Below, one piece after another: positions 23,079-35,358 of a DNA stretch of 64,000 bases. The number at the start of each line of letters is the position of its first letter. Positions within the stretch are counted from its first letter, which is position 1. A model generated the notes under the pieces. That model was not told where the DNA came from, ran no database searches, and saw only the letters and a program-made list of their open reading frames with translations. The translations under genes and the position numbers were made by a program. Source of the DNA: Klebsormidium nitens. Its lineage: Eukaryota; Streptophyta; Klebsormidiophyceae; Klebsormidiales; Klebsormidiaceae. The stretch is from the NCBI GenBank assembly GCA_000708835.1, contig DF237404.1, positions 1 to 64,000 of the forward strand. The letters run 5' to 3'.

Positions 23079-26000
23079 TTACCAGAAGGACGGAAGCGGC
23101 TTCCACACTGAGGCCGCTAGGCCGAGAGCAATGGCGACACCATGGGCTATGTGCAGCCTCGTTGCGAAGTACTTAGCCATGAAAATGACCACCTTGTTCT
23201 GCAGAGAACCAACGGGAAAAAGGCCTTTGGTTGTGGATGTAGTTTTGAATGTGTTTGAATGTTAATTGCAACAAATACGGAGCGCTTCGGTACCAATCGC
23301 CACGTGCACGTCGAAAGACGAGATAGTTGATATTGACTCGTTTTTGCTCGACACAAGCAGGTCTTCATCTCGCATCTTGCATCAGGATTGTGTCGGAGCT
23401 CGCGCCCGCGGCAACTATTGGCCTGTAAGATCTGCCGGCTAGTAAAGCGCGCCAAAAGAACCAGACAAATAGAGGGCAAGCTCACCTCGTGGTTCTTTGA
23501 GATGAAGTTCTTCACCAGTTTGCCGAGGGGTATCGTTAGAGCTGACAGAATCTGCCAAAGACGAACTACAAAGGTCAGCCACGTACAGTAGGAGCTTCCA
23601 GTCATCGTGACTGGAAGACCGGCTCAGCCTGAATGGTGCTCGGGGTATAAAGTTGAGCCGGAACTTACTAGATTGAAGTGTCTGATAGTCGGGCATTATC
23701 GACTTTGATTAACCTCTCAAGCAGCTAATATTTGATCAAAACTGGACGGTATACCGACTGTCTCGAACGGTCAGTTATCGCAGACTCCACTTTCAGTTTG
23801 TTAAACTGCATAGTTGGCTGGTAACAACGCCACCACCCTTCCAGAGCGACAATGAGGAAGAATCTTCCATTTAGCAATAGTAAGCTTTAGCAATAGTAAG
23901 CTCACCAGCCTGGGACGGGTAGGGTTAGTCTGGGGGTTAGGGTGGGTTCGGGTGCGGAGCGAGTGTTTTTGTAGGTTAGGTTTTTAGTGTTAGTGCCGGA
24001 GCTTACTATTGCTAGGGCTTACTATTGCTAAATTGAAGAGACATACAATGAGGTCCACCCTGACGAACACGTCAATCACTCAGGAATCCAGTCTCGTAAA
24101 TGCGGTCCCCGCTTCAATTACTACCAGCAGCCAACGCTAGCCCGTGCTGAATCCAATCACGACTCCCAACGTGTGGCGCACCCCTGTGCACCGAACATGC
24201 ACCGAGTCGAGCATCAGTCGAGCACGTGGAAACGATTGGGTCAGATCGACAGTTATGACTGGGCTCCGAGACACGTGGCAACATAACGATGTGCGGCTCA
24301 CCCCGCACCACGTGGGCAGCAGCTTGGTCCCCACGAGCCCCCCGGTCACGAAGTAAAGCGCAGTCACGGCCGCGCTCGCCACTTGGGCGCCTCTCGCGGT
24401 CCCGAGCCGCACCTGGAAACAGGAGACAACGGGCTTTAGGCAAAGCGATATTTTCAGGCTTGATGATTGAGCCGGTAGTCAAGCAGCAGGAGTGCGTCGA
24501 ATCCAAACAGACGTTTCTAAGGGAGCGCGTTTTGTGCGCCTAGACAGCCGGTGGTAAATCTCGCAAGTTGGGTGACGCAGGGTTTATGATCAAACCCCGT
24601 TGTGATTTGTCGCCAAATCTATCCAAGTCAGAATAAGCGGCACGTCTCCTCACAGACATTCTGACGGCGCCCGGAAGGCGAGGGCGAGACACGAGAAGAA
24701 AATAGTCTGCCTTTGAGCTGTACAAGGTCGTTCTGAGCTGCCAATACAACAGTTCTCGCTTTACAAAACAAAGTCCAGCAAGCATGCCGGTTCTTGCACC
24801 TCTCAATCCGTGAGACTGCGCGCAGAGCCGCAGAAACACTGCCCCATCTCAATCCGTGACTGCGTTGGAGATCAGGGGAGCCTAGTGACAATTTCTACAG
24901 CCGACAACTGGGCACGCCGTTGACCTGGATGAGAAATTTACAGCTTGCGGCTGTATCGAGTCTACGGCAAAATGGAGAAGGTAACGCTTCCAATTACTTT
25001 AATACAAGTACGTCTCTGGACTGGTGTAACTTGGGGGCCGGGAGCCTTGCACCGACTTCCACTATCCTTACGCATATGCGTCAAAATAACGTCGCCAAAG
25101 CGGTAAACTCACCAGCGGCGACATCTTGCCGACCTTCGCGTCGTCCTCAATCTGCAGATCGAAATAGAAACCGCTTGTAAGTTTGCAAGTCTCGATTTTC
25201 ACGTCGCCAACCGGGCGTCAACCAAGGCACGCGTGACTGATAACCAAGGCAAAACCGCGGACTGACCCATCGGGGGTCAGGATGGGTTCAGATTACAAAA
25301 GGGGTGATGCGGGTGCTGTCGTTTCTCATCAGCTTGCTTCTGAGTTTGGTCTGCTCTTGACCCAATCTCGAGGTGCGCGGACTTCTACAGTCCCCACAAT
25401 CGAGAGGCGGATGAGACGATTCCAAAAACATCCTGGAGCGTCAAAACCTACCGCCCGATTCTGCAAGAACTTCTCGCACGAAACTTCGCGACATCAATGC
25501 AAGTGCGGAACGCCCTGGTGTAAGCGTAGTCGTTTCCGAGGCACCGAAAGCTCTCAACCCCATTTTTGTATCTGCTCAGGACGCACACAGCAAAGCTTTC
25601 TCTGGCGATCTGGGTTCCGGGCGGCAACCGAAAGGTTGACGAAGCACTCAATCTCTCGCAACCCTCTTCCACGGCTTTCCATTCGCCAAAGAAACGGACA
25701 GAGTCTTCAAAAAGATTCCTGGAGTACATGAAGCAGCATTCCGATGTGTTAACATTTGATGCAGTTCCCTTCAGCGACTAAGGGCCTGACGTATTGGAAG
25801 TCGGATTGAAGAAAAAAGCGCGAAACTCACTTGGTGAAAGTGCGAGCAGAAAAGGATGAGCGTGGTGGTGATGCCAACTAGAACGGACGCACCCAGGACC
25901 GTTGGAGTCACTTCCGGCAGCGCTTTGCAGCAACTGCACAGAGAGGATACGGTCATTCAAAAAGAGTCGTGGCGACTCTGGCGACCCATTAACGACTTTC

Positions 26001-28740
26001 GCTTCCAAAGGTAAAGGTCCAACGCGGCTTTCTAGGCGAAGAGCTGGGGACTAAAGGCAAACAATGGTTAGCAGTGTAATCTGGCTGGAACAGTGGTAAG
26101 TCTGTCCCTAGAGCAGTGTGGGATATAGTTTGATGGGCACGGGAAGTTTGTCGCCTCCTACGCCAAGAGGAACAACCTCTGCCTCCGTCTTAGGTAGGGT
26201 TAGAGATCAAAGTGTTACCCCCAAGAGTGTGAAAGGACTCCGTAATGAGTATCTGTCTTGTAATTCAATCGAGGGGCGTCAGCAAGAGCGGCGAATGAGG
26301 ACGCGGGTAGTCACTTGTGGTGGCGTTAGCAAAAGCGACACTAAGAGTTCGGGTGGCCCACCTCTTCTTGACTTGGCTCAGGTAGAAGGCGCTCGTGGCT
26401 AGCGGCCCAAAGGAGACGAAGCAAAGGGGCTCCCCAAGCCCCATGTAGCCTAGTCGGAAGGGCGGGCTCTGAAAAGTACAAGGGAAGCACGGTGGTTTAG
26501 GTGCCCTGAAACGTGGTTCCGGGTTTTGAAAGTCTTGTCAGGTTACAAGCGTACGTGATTGCCCTTGACGACTACGACTTTCTGAGCGATGCCAAAGCGG
26601 GGATGTCGGGTAAAGAGCTTGCCTTGACGTTGCCGAACATACGATTGGAGCAAGCTTGCCAAGCAGACAGCTGAGACACTCCTCCTTCATAGGCTCATCC
26701 TATTCTCCAGATCGAAGAACGTAGAGGCAACTCCGTCAAAAACGATGCGAGGAGCGCGTCAGTACAACCACGGCCATTGACCTTGTTCGCTGAAGTGAAG
26801 CGTGAAAGATCTTCTTTAGTCTCACCTGGTAAACATAGCCGCAGGCTACTGCTGCTCCAAGTAGCCACAGCATCCGTGGGTCGTTTACCGTTTTTGCCAA
26901 CCAGGCAAAGCCCCCGAACGCGATGATCAACAAAGCAATGGCGATGACCAATACGAGGTTTCGGCTGCAAGGTACCAAGAACACTTAACAGCTCAGAATG
27001 GAGATTCGTCTCGTGTCAAATCATAGGCTATCACAAGGAAGCAACTTTACGTCTGTTTGCAGGAAACCGGAGACGTTGCGGGTCCTCCGATGAAGACAAA
27101 AAGTAGGACATTAAGATCTTCCGTTCTAAGGGCTCCTTAGCAAAAGCAGCACAGTGACAGCGATCGGTCTGGAGCCGAAATCGGAAGAGAAGGCTGTGTT
27201 TAAGGGTAGTGGACAACGAACCTGCCAGTCATGTTCACAACCGACTCCTTCTTGTTCTTGTCAACCTCGGTATCTGAATCGAAAACATCGTTCCTGCAGA
27301 GTAATACGAAGGGTCAGAACGGACAATCTAAAACAGGACATCAGTATGAATAACAACACTTTTTCCGAGTATCATGTGCCCACAACCTACCACCACAAAG
27401 GATTGCACTCGGGGCAAGCTGGCCACTTGACAGATGGATCTCTTGTCATTTGATGGTCATAATCACTCATGGATCGAAGGAAGTCGTCAAAAAAACAACT
27501 CTCTCAAGCTTCCCAAGCACCAGCCACCTTCATGGCTGGTGCTTGGGAAGCTTGAGTCACAAAATTTAAATTAGAGCTGCTACACTTAGTCTGTTGTCCT
27601 ATCAAAACAACGCTGAGCCATGATCAACTATCAGTGAGTTGTATCTTGGTTTGTCCTAATTCTATGCTAAGATGAACATATTTTCGAACTTTCCCCTGGT
27701 TCTGGTTCCTCACAAACATAGCGGAGCAATCCTCAAGCGAACTAGGAGTATCAAGAAGAAACCTTGGTTTCAACTTACGTCAAGTTTAGCCATGCTATGA
27801 CCAGGCATGATGATCCCAACAAGGTCCAGAATCTGGAGTGATAGAAGACACCAGTCTTCTGATACGCGGCTGCGGCCCCAACCTGCAGAACAAGCCGGTT
27901 CGGCACTGCTTAGCGAACAACGCGTTGGCACTTATTGTCACATCATTCGCCCCCGCTGATGACTTCCTCTCGTTTATTGGCCACATCTACAATGAATCCA
28001 ACCACGACTTTGATTTACCCAAATTTGGGTCGTCAACGAGCATCTTGTCACTCTGTTGCGACCAAGTGCCTGCCTTTTCCACCCCAAATGTCTGTCATTT
28101 TTGCACCAGTAAAGTCAAAGTTTAGAAACGTAATCACAGCATGGTTTACCACTCAAAGTTGGTGCCACCACCCAACATTTATCTCCACAGTTTCCTAGGG
28201 TACTTTGGAGACCTCTTCTGTTGATCCACTCCAGGACCAATTGGCCTTGTTTCTACATGGTGCACTCACCAGGATGGGAATCAATGCCACGGTGTAAATT
28301 GGAAGCTTGACGGCCCTCCATATCAGTGTGGCCTGGCTCAATTCCTCTTCTACTGGTGGTGGTTCAGTTGCCTCCGCCAGCGGCTCCTCTATAGGCGGAA
28401 CAAAGTCCCCTGCTGTGCACGCAACTCTTTTTCCTGTTCTCTTGTGCCTTTCAAGTTGTAGTCCTCCTGCAAGGGGGACTCTGCTGCCGTTGCCTCCCGC
28501 ATCTGGTCTTAGCGTCGACCGTCCCCTCTGTAAACATGGCAGAGTGGCTTTCTCAATCGTGCTGAATGGAATGGGTAACGTCCCCATTGGACGTGAAGAG
28601 CGCCTGGCGTTTTGGTAGGCAGACCCTTGCACAGGCTGCTGTGTGGCAGGACATCCCGCTGCAGAGATTGTGCTGGCTTCTCTGTACATAGTCAGATTGC
28701 CAATGTGCTCCACTGTGCGGGCTGCCGAAAGGTGTGCCAT
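23079..28740 (-). CDS. ABC4: 1,4-dihydroxy-2-naphthoate phytyltransferase (phylloquinone synthesis, MenA/ABC4)
   Basis: UbiA-family prenyltransferase that joins phytyl diphosphate to the naphthoate ring in vitamin K1 synthesis, needed for photosystem I; plastid membrane. Ten exons: 28270-28740, 27779-27882, 27222-27293, 26826-26964, 26362-26468, 25831-25933, 25113-25151, 24302-24412, 23486-23551, 23079-23198. All phases join to about 443 aa. Residues 1-120 look like a transit peptide, followed by TLIWRAVKLPIY. The first Asp-rich motif is NDVFDSDTEVD at about 193. Next come RNLVLVIAIALLIIAF, FRLGYMGLGEPLCF and LILFCSHFHQ; the second Asp motif is IEDDAKVGKMSP at about 333, and the C-terminus is IFMAKYFATRLHIAHG. 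This order matches plant ABC4. Exon 9 starts at the second of two nearby AGs, the only one that keeps phase. Introns 2 and 8 carry a hairpin and a mobile-like element. The ATG at 28740 is the first; the frame is open upstream without ATG. Confidence 0.94.
23864..24038 (+). mobile_element. Short non-autonomous element copy 2, inside MenA intron 8
   Basis: Outer inverted repeats of about 22 bases with one mismatch (23864-23885 and 24017-24038). The arm TTAGCAATAGTAAGC is present twice at the left (23871 and 23887, period 16), and its complement twice at the right (24001 and 24017, period 16). The core contains GGGACGGGTAGGGTT, GGGGGTTAGGGTG, GGTGCGGAGCG and TTAGGTTTTTAG, in the order seen in the 7665-7853 copy, but the arms are unrelated. 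No ORF. It lies between exons 8 and 9 of MenA and does not disrupt the splice sites I used. Confidence 0.7.
27503..27556. repeat. 24-bp perfect hairpin in MenA intron 2
   Basis: Arms 27503-27526 and 27533-27556 are exact complements (CTCAAGCTTCCC at the outside, CAGCCA at the inside), with a CCTTCA loop. It would form a strong stem in the pre-mRNA or a cruciform in DNA. It is short for a plant miRNA precursor. It has no core resembling the G-rich elements. Confidence 0.8.
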
Positions 28741-30169
28741 TGTGCAAGTTTTCCTGGCGACAGCAAGATAAAGCAATTCTGACAGGGTACCACCGCTTGA
28801 CACACCTTTTGAGACGTGATTCGCAGGGTGCGACCACTTGAAGCAGGTGATTCAGCACGATGCTGTGCTTACAGAGCGCGCACTGTGGTAAACCGCCTGC
28901 AAACGGTGTCCTGCGTCTACAAGTTTGAAATACTTAGCTTCTCTTACTCCTCCGTCAGCAAAAAGTGGTAGAACAATGCTGACACTGACAGCAATTTTTC
29001 TAGGGGAGATTTGGAAACACATGAGGACCATTGAGGCGTGCCTCACAAATGGACCTTTGAATCGATTGGAACGCGCAATGATGGCTTCTGTCGGTGTCGT
29101 TGTATCCGCAAATGGGAACTGGGAATGTGCGTTTGCAGCACACGGCAAGTACTGTGCAGGGCATTTGCCAATCATGTGGCACAACCCGATCTTAGGATCA
29201 ACTTCTACGCAATCCCAGCGGCTGAAAACGCCATGTCAGCTACCACATGTTCATCCGACGGTCCCGGTGTGGCGCAAAATCTTAGCTCTGGCTGGCAAAT
29301 TAATTCACGGCACATGCAAACAGGGTTGCGAGTATGTTTTGAAGGTTCTACCTAATCACATGGTAATACCCGTACTGGCGGCCACCCTGCAACAATGAAA
29401 AGATGACGGCCGGCACAGTTTAGGAATACTAAGCCGTAGGAACAGTAACCTCAAACCAACATGATGAAAAGCCCCAACGGCCATGAGGGCCAGTAGCTAT
29501 GTTACTGCAGCGCATCGTACATGGCAGACTCCAGCTAGCCACAGATTCTTACACCCTCGGATGGCCTCGTGGATTTTGAAAGGTCTCGTCGCATGTATAA
29601 CCCAAGATCGCATGGGCTTACCCATGCAGCAGTCAAATCTGGATAATACTATACAATCCATCATCTCATGGAGAATGCCCCGCTTGGACTTGTGGGCAAC
29701 TTGTTAAATACAGTTGGACTTCGATACGCACCAGTAAGTCGATCGATCATAGGCGCACAATCTGATCCTTCGGGAGTCCACCAGCGTGCCCATTGATGCC
29801 CTTACGGCGTCATAGTCCGCTCACCGTGGCACTGTTTCATCTGCTTGATTAGGTGGGATGCCGCGCGGCAGTGGCCGAGATCATTTAGTGATACATTCAT
29901 TGCTGCCGGGCCGTCACGGGGTGCACGCAACACCCACGTTGGATGACGAGCCTGAGTTACAAGGGTCAGCGTTGCTGCTTTCTTTTCATCGTTAATCGGG
30001 CACTCATGATATATTAGTCTTCTAAGCAGTAAAGGTCACATTCAGAACCCGGATTACAGTTTGCTTGCTACTCTGGTTACAGACGGTAAGAGATCAATGA
30101 CCCCGTTTCTTTCGTCGCATAAGGTTTCCGAACTACAGCGATAAGACCTGGCAGTAGTCCCTGCTTGTG
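28741..30169. other. Intergenic upstream of MenA
   Basis: This contains the MenA promoter side and, near 30,169, the thioesterase 3' UTR. The ORF at 28925-29398 (plus, up to 157 codons) has no recognisable domain and no splice partners; I treat it as chance. Nothing else is seen. Confidence 0.4.
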
Positions 30170-33100
30170 TCACGAATGATCGGCATCGAAGCGGCTCATG
30201 TATCTCTTTGCCTCCTCTTCAGTCGAAGGGAGCACTCTTCGAACGACGGTCGCGTGGCTTTTCAAGTCGTCCGGGTGTACAGTAAAGGTGAAATAGAAGG
30301 TGTTCGATACCTGCAGCAAGAGTGGCGCTCAGGTCAGTAAAGTATGCAAGTCAGAGTCCGACTAGTATCCCCGCCGAGCTTCTACAAGTCTCTCACTCGA
30401 TGATTCTATCGCCGCTTCTTCCCTGGAACATGAGTACTTCGGTGCCACAATCCAATCAGTCGTAAGCAGCTGACCACACGTACGACAGGAACTTCAGCAG
30501 TCCATACGAAACAGACCCATCAAAGACCAACGGCCCAATGAAACGCGTCATGGACAGTCGGGATTGCAAACGGAGAGAAGCAATCGCTTCCTGCCTACGC
30601 TGCAATCTGTCCGCGCACACCCCTCATCAAGAATACCGATGGGTCACAACAAGACTTGTCAAGCGCATTCAGGACTAATGACAAGTCCGTCGACGCTCGG
30701 GGGAGCCGGATGTAAGCATATCTCCATCAATTATTTCGACGGATGGTTCCCGCTTTGCCTCCCCCTCAGCGACCAAGCGTCTGATTGAATGCGCTTTTCT
30801 CAACTGGCACACGTCTTGCCGGCCGATACTAAACGATACTGAGCCCGACGTTACCTGACTAGTGCGCAGCTCCGGCTTGGTGACGTAAGCCACGACTTCC
30901 ACGTGGATCAGGGGCCGCACCAGGTCGCTCTGCTCGGTGTAAAGCACGCATGACTTGAACCGCAGCAGATCGCCCACGTCCACCTATTGAAACAGTCGTT
31001 AGAACCGGTTGCTTTTTGAATGCTGCGGAAACGAAGATGAACGGTTCACTGACTCCAGGCGGAATCTTCGGAGTGGCTCGCCATCGTTGACGACGTCGTG
31101 CGACGATAACAACCGCCCTTTTTCTAAACGGAAAGGCTGTCAGGCCTTCGAATACATGAGCATCGCAAAGCTCAACGGACCGGCCGACGAATTGGGAATC
31201 GCTGAGTCGCCACCGACTGCGTACTAACATGCAAATTTGAACCTTTACACAAGAAGATCATCTTCTCGGATCGAAGGCCATAAAGTCAAAGTATCCCAAC
31301 ATTCGGGCAACGTAGACAGTGGTTATCCCGCTTTCGAGGGCAACGGAAGCAGCAGCGGACAAGCGCGGAGCAAGAACGAAGACCACTCGAAGCCGCAAAT
31401 CTGGAAATCATCGGGGGCGTCATATATGGCAATTTCAGGAGGTACCGATGCTCAGGAACTGAAGTTCGGTCCCTATGGAACCGAAAACCAATGTTCTCGA
31501 CCCCTAGACATTACTTCGCAATTTCTGAGGCACGGTCCGCCCCTCAGGGACGCTGGTTCGAAAGACGAAGTTTCTAAACAGTGGCTCTCACTCTCGGACA
31601 GCGTACACAACCGTAAATAGTTTTACGTTTCATGCAATCCGTCCCTCAAGTAATTATGACAGAACGCTTTCCCGAGGAGCAGCCGCTACCTTAATGAGCG
31701 ACGCCGCTCTTCCGAGATCTCAGATTTGACCGCCCTGTGAAAGGTGGTATCGTGCACTTCGCCGGAAGCAAACCCCTCTTTCCGAAGGCTCTACCACGAA
31801 GTTGTACAATTCGGGAATAGCGACCGTGCTAGACTTGAAGGCTGAACCAGCTTCTTCGAAGAGACACCCTCGACGACCAGTGAAAGAGTAGTGCGCTCAA
31901 TTTTGGACGAACCCATTTTCAGACAGGCAAACCCCGAAAATTAACTTTGCGCTCAGACAACCCGTTCTGCGGCTGCTCGTGCGCGGCGGTTTTTGACGTG
32001 GCGTTCGCAGTGCCATCAGGATACGAGCGGCGCACGAAACATGTTACACACACGCACGCACGGCCGTAGACTGTAACAAATTGTCCGGGTTTACATTCGC
32101 GTTTGCCCGTCAGAGAGTTAAAACCGTCCAACATTGGGGCACGCCAGTCTTCACATGCCAGCCAATGGACGGCGGCTTCTCACCGGGCGCTGGAAGGTGA
32201 TGTCGTGCATTTCGAGGAAGGCGGGCCGCGTGCCACAGAAGACGTAGCAGGTGGAGAAGGCGAGCTCGAAGGCGCGCCGCATGAGGAAGCCCCCGAAGAT
32301 GCGGCCGTGCATGTTGCGCTGCTGCGGCTGGCACAGGAACGCGTTCTCCAGCCGGGTGTCGCGGATCAGCATGCTGCGGGGAAACGGGGGTGGCGTAATG
32401 ATTCGTGGGATAATCAAGAACTGACCTTCGAAAGACTTAGGAAGAAAACTTAAGATGGATTTGAGAATAGGTGGAGAGGACTTGAGATGTCCGACGAGAA
32501 ATTGGAGACGCGAAGGGGCCCGACGTGACTTCGGAAGGGAATATAGAGAAGTTGATTTGGCCGAACATGGATGCCGTGAGTGTTCGAGAACCGACCAAAA
32601 AGTAATCAGCCGGCAGAATGGAACTCGAATCTGACCCTGACTCTTGCGCTTCTCTGTAAAGAGACGGAAAGAGCCTTAGAACAATCTGGCTAGGGTCTGA
32701 GGAAGTTGCATGACAACAGCTCTAAAATTTTCCAAGGCCGCCAGAAAGGTCGTTTGCGGAGTTGGAGACTTCCAACAACACTCGTACTTCACTGCTGGTT
32801 GTGGCCTGCTGTCAGAGAGTGACCGGAAAAGTTCGCGTTTCAAAGCACGAGGAAGCAACCAACTTCCGCTGCGGCTCTCAACAGCGGAATTTCCGCCTTC
32901 TACTTCGAAAGAAGGACCAGACGTCCTGATTGCCAAGGCTAAGCCATCGAACCAGCTCACGCTCATTGTCGAGTGGACCTGTTCAAGCGACGAACATTCG
33001 ATGAGACTTGAAGAACGACTCGTACCTGTTCCTGTCAGCCAGAGCTGGCAACTCCAGCATCGTCCTCCCCGCGGCAAGAAAGGCCTCCATCCGGTCCCGC

Positions 33101-35358
33101 TGCTCTTTGGTGAGGGCCTCGTCCTTCCCAGCACCGCTCTTTCGCCTCACTTTCCTGGCAGCGTCCCGCGCCTCCCCCTCCGCAAACAGGGCCTTCTCCT
33201 CAGCGGTGTCTGGAGCAAGGGGGTTAATGGCGGCCGCCTTGTTGGTGGTGATGTCACGCGCCACGAAGGTGAAGTTGGCAACTAGGGGAGGGCGGGAATC
33301 TGCGCAGTGGACATGGAGAGGCTCTGGGATTAGGCCATTTTTTTTGACACGTGCTGTGCAGGCTGAATTCCGGCCGCACAGTATGAGGGGCCGTTCTCGT
33401 GCGGACATCGCACCTCTGCGAAGATTGACTTTGCGAGTAGGAGAGCTTTTGAAGCATCAGGAAACGACTAGGCCAAATGTCGTTTACGTTGAAGGCGTCT
33501 TGTTTTGTGAAGTCAGGACGGACGTCTGTCAGAAATGTCGGGACAGCTTCGCAGAGTCGTTCACAAAGACAACGTTTAAGTGGAAGGGATCGAAGTAAAC
33601 ATAACAACTTCGACAATGCTCATATGCGCTTACGCGACTGCCCTGCAGAGCCGAAAGTGTTGACGCACAAGCTGAACTTCGATAACAACCCCAGAAAGGA
33701 GGCCGAGACCATTTCATCACAAGCTGGCAGGTGAGTCACAAGAAGAGAGACGAAAGCTCTGCTTGAGCGATAGGCGACACAGTGTTGTGGGTGAAGGTCA
33801 TAAACAGAAAAGCATCAAGTCAGTACTCCTCACCAGGCTGTTCCGCACTCGCATTGGGCTGGTCCAGTCTGATCTGAATCTCCATCGAGCTGCGCCCCAC
33901 CCACGTCACCTTCCCAGTCACAGCAAGATCGGCATCCATTCGGATGTGGCGAGCGAGCCGGATCCTGTCGACAGACGCGGTGACGAGCAGCAACGGACGC
34001 GTCTCAGGGTCGTTGTCACTGCAGTGCTGGAACGCCACACTGCCAGCAACTGTACGAAGAAACGATCCGTTTGGGAGCCCGGCTTTTGCAGGATAAACGA
34101 AACGTGGCACATGAGAGATTGAGAGGACAGAGGCTGGACCTCAGAGGAGTGGACCCCAAGAAAGTCTACATTTAGGAGAGTGCCAAGTAGCAGGGGCCGC
34201 GCATGAGAGGTGCGGGAAACATTTGTTCTTATCAATGACCTTCGACCAGAATTTCAATTGCTGAAGTGGGTGGCACGGGTCAAGGACGATTGCAGGTGAA
34301 GACAGAGTGAGCAAAACAGTCGAAGAAACGAGAAAGTTTCAAATTGGCAGAAGATTCTTAGTCATTTTGGAAAGCCACACTGTCCTGATCATGTCATCTC
34401 AAGCCAAAGCTCAAAAGAAGGGTGTAACTTTGAAGGATTCCTATCCTCATCAAATCTCGATCTCCCTCAGCGGGCAAGCATTTCCTACAAGTTTGGGACC
34501 TTCACCAGCTCACACAAAGGATCTCTCCTAGTAGTCTGCGCGGTGCAGTCTGCGCGGTGCTTGGACGGTTCAAAAAGCTAGAATCTACACACAAGGACCA
34601 TCTCGAATGGGCACACCCGACTCACTTGCATCCAGGTCCTCTAATAGCCTGCCTACTCGCATGGAGTCCCATGGATTACGGTACTTTTCTCTTAGCGCCA
34701 GGTCTTGTGAGAAGGGGTACTCCAAACTCAACATGCTATCCTCTGGCTTCTTCACAATCAGCTCCTTTTGAGGGGGCTTGGCATAGTCCACCGCAGGCGC
34801 CGGCGCCTCCATAGCGTTTCGGATTTTCCATAGCCTATCGATGACAGGCGAGTGGTGCTGCCCAGGGCGAGTGGCGGTGGCTGTGTCAGAGTTTTCAGCT
34901 GGAGCCAGGTGTGCAGTGTGAAACTTCCGCATGAAACTTCTGGAAGAAGGACCGGAAGACTCCGCGCTTTGTGAGCTGGTCGATGGACCCCAGCTTTGAT
35001 TGAGGGGGGGCTTGTTAGCATCCCAAAAAGAGGGCAACGAGGACAAGAGGAAAGCGGTTCTAAGAGCCTTGATGCCATCCATGTGTGGTGACATGTTACT
35101 GGTTAACGATGGTGCTGAGTTTGAGACGGAAGGCGTTTTCAGGTTGGTGTCCGCACTTGTGAGGCCAGTATTGAATTGCCCATTCTTCTTCTTTGGCGCT
35201 GCCAAGAGATCATTAAGCTGAATTTCTGTCTCTGCTGGCTCGACCACCACTGGATACAAGTCCCAAATGCAATTATGCGCACCTCGAAGGCTTCCCATCG
35301 CCCTGCTTTGCAACGCTCTCCAGACAGGAGAGCCTGTGTTCACAAGCAACCGAGCCAT
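30170..35358 (-). CDS. Double-hotdog acyl-CoA thioesterase (ACOT9-like)
   Basis: Hydrolyses acyl-CoA to free fatty acid and CoA; relatives act in mitochondria or plastids. Six exons: 34626-35358, 33834-34049, 33026-33281, 32184-32373, 30855-30983, 30170-30310; phases join to about 554 aa. Exon 1 encodes a ~200-residue variable N-terminus beginning MARLLVNTGSPVWRAL, basic and mitochondrial-like, then YRNPWDSMRVGRLLEDLDA. The first hotdog domain reads GSVAFQHCSDNDPETRPLLL, VDRIRLARHIRMDADLAVTG and VTWVGRSSMEIQI, then VANFTFVARD. The second hotdog domain begins TRLENAFLCQPQQRNMHGRI, then FGGFLMRRAFELAFSTCYVF and VDVGDLLRFKSCVLYT. These are ACOT9-family signatures and both hotdog units are complete. 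A degenerate copy of the exon 4 edge lies in intron 4. The gene is divergent from the P-loop kinase, 526 bp away. Confidence 0.93.
31729..31765. repeat. Degenerate copy of the thioesterase exon 4 edge inside intron 4
   Basis: GGTGGTATCGTGCACTTCG here matches the exon 4 end at about 32193 (GGTGATGTCGTGCATTTCG) at 16 of 19 positions, followed by looser similarity. On the minus strand it reads like the ...MHDITFQRP end of exon 4. It may be the remains of a local exon-edge duplication. Other possible copies near 31,515 and 31,870 are too weak to call. Confidence 0.4.

Noticed and set aside
24137-24301. In-frame read-through of MenA exon 8 ending in a hydrophobic tail
   Set aside because: It keeps the frame by chance, but the true C-terminus is found in exons 9 and 10, which match the family and splice in phase.
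28925-29398. Plus-strand ORF of up to 157 codons upstream of MenA
   Set aside because: No domain, no splice partners, ordinary chance length.
32710-33598. Long plus-strand ORFs over the thioesterase
   Set aside because: Antisense to exon 3 of a well-supported minus-strand gene.
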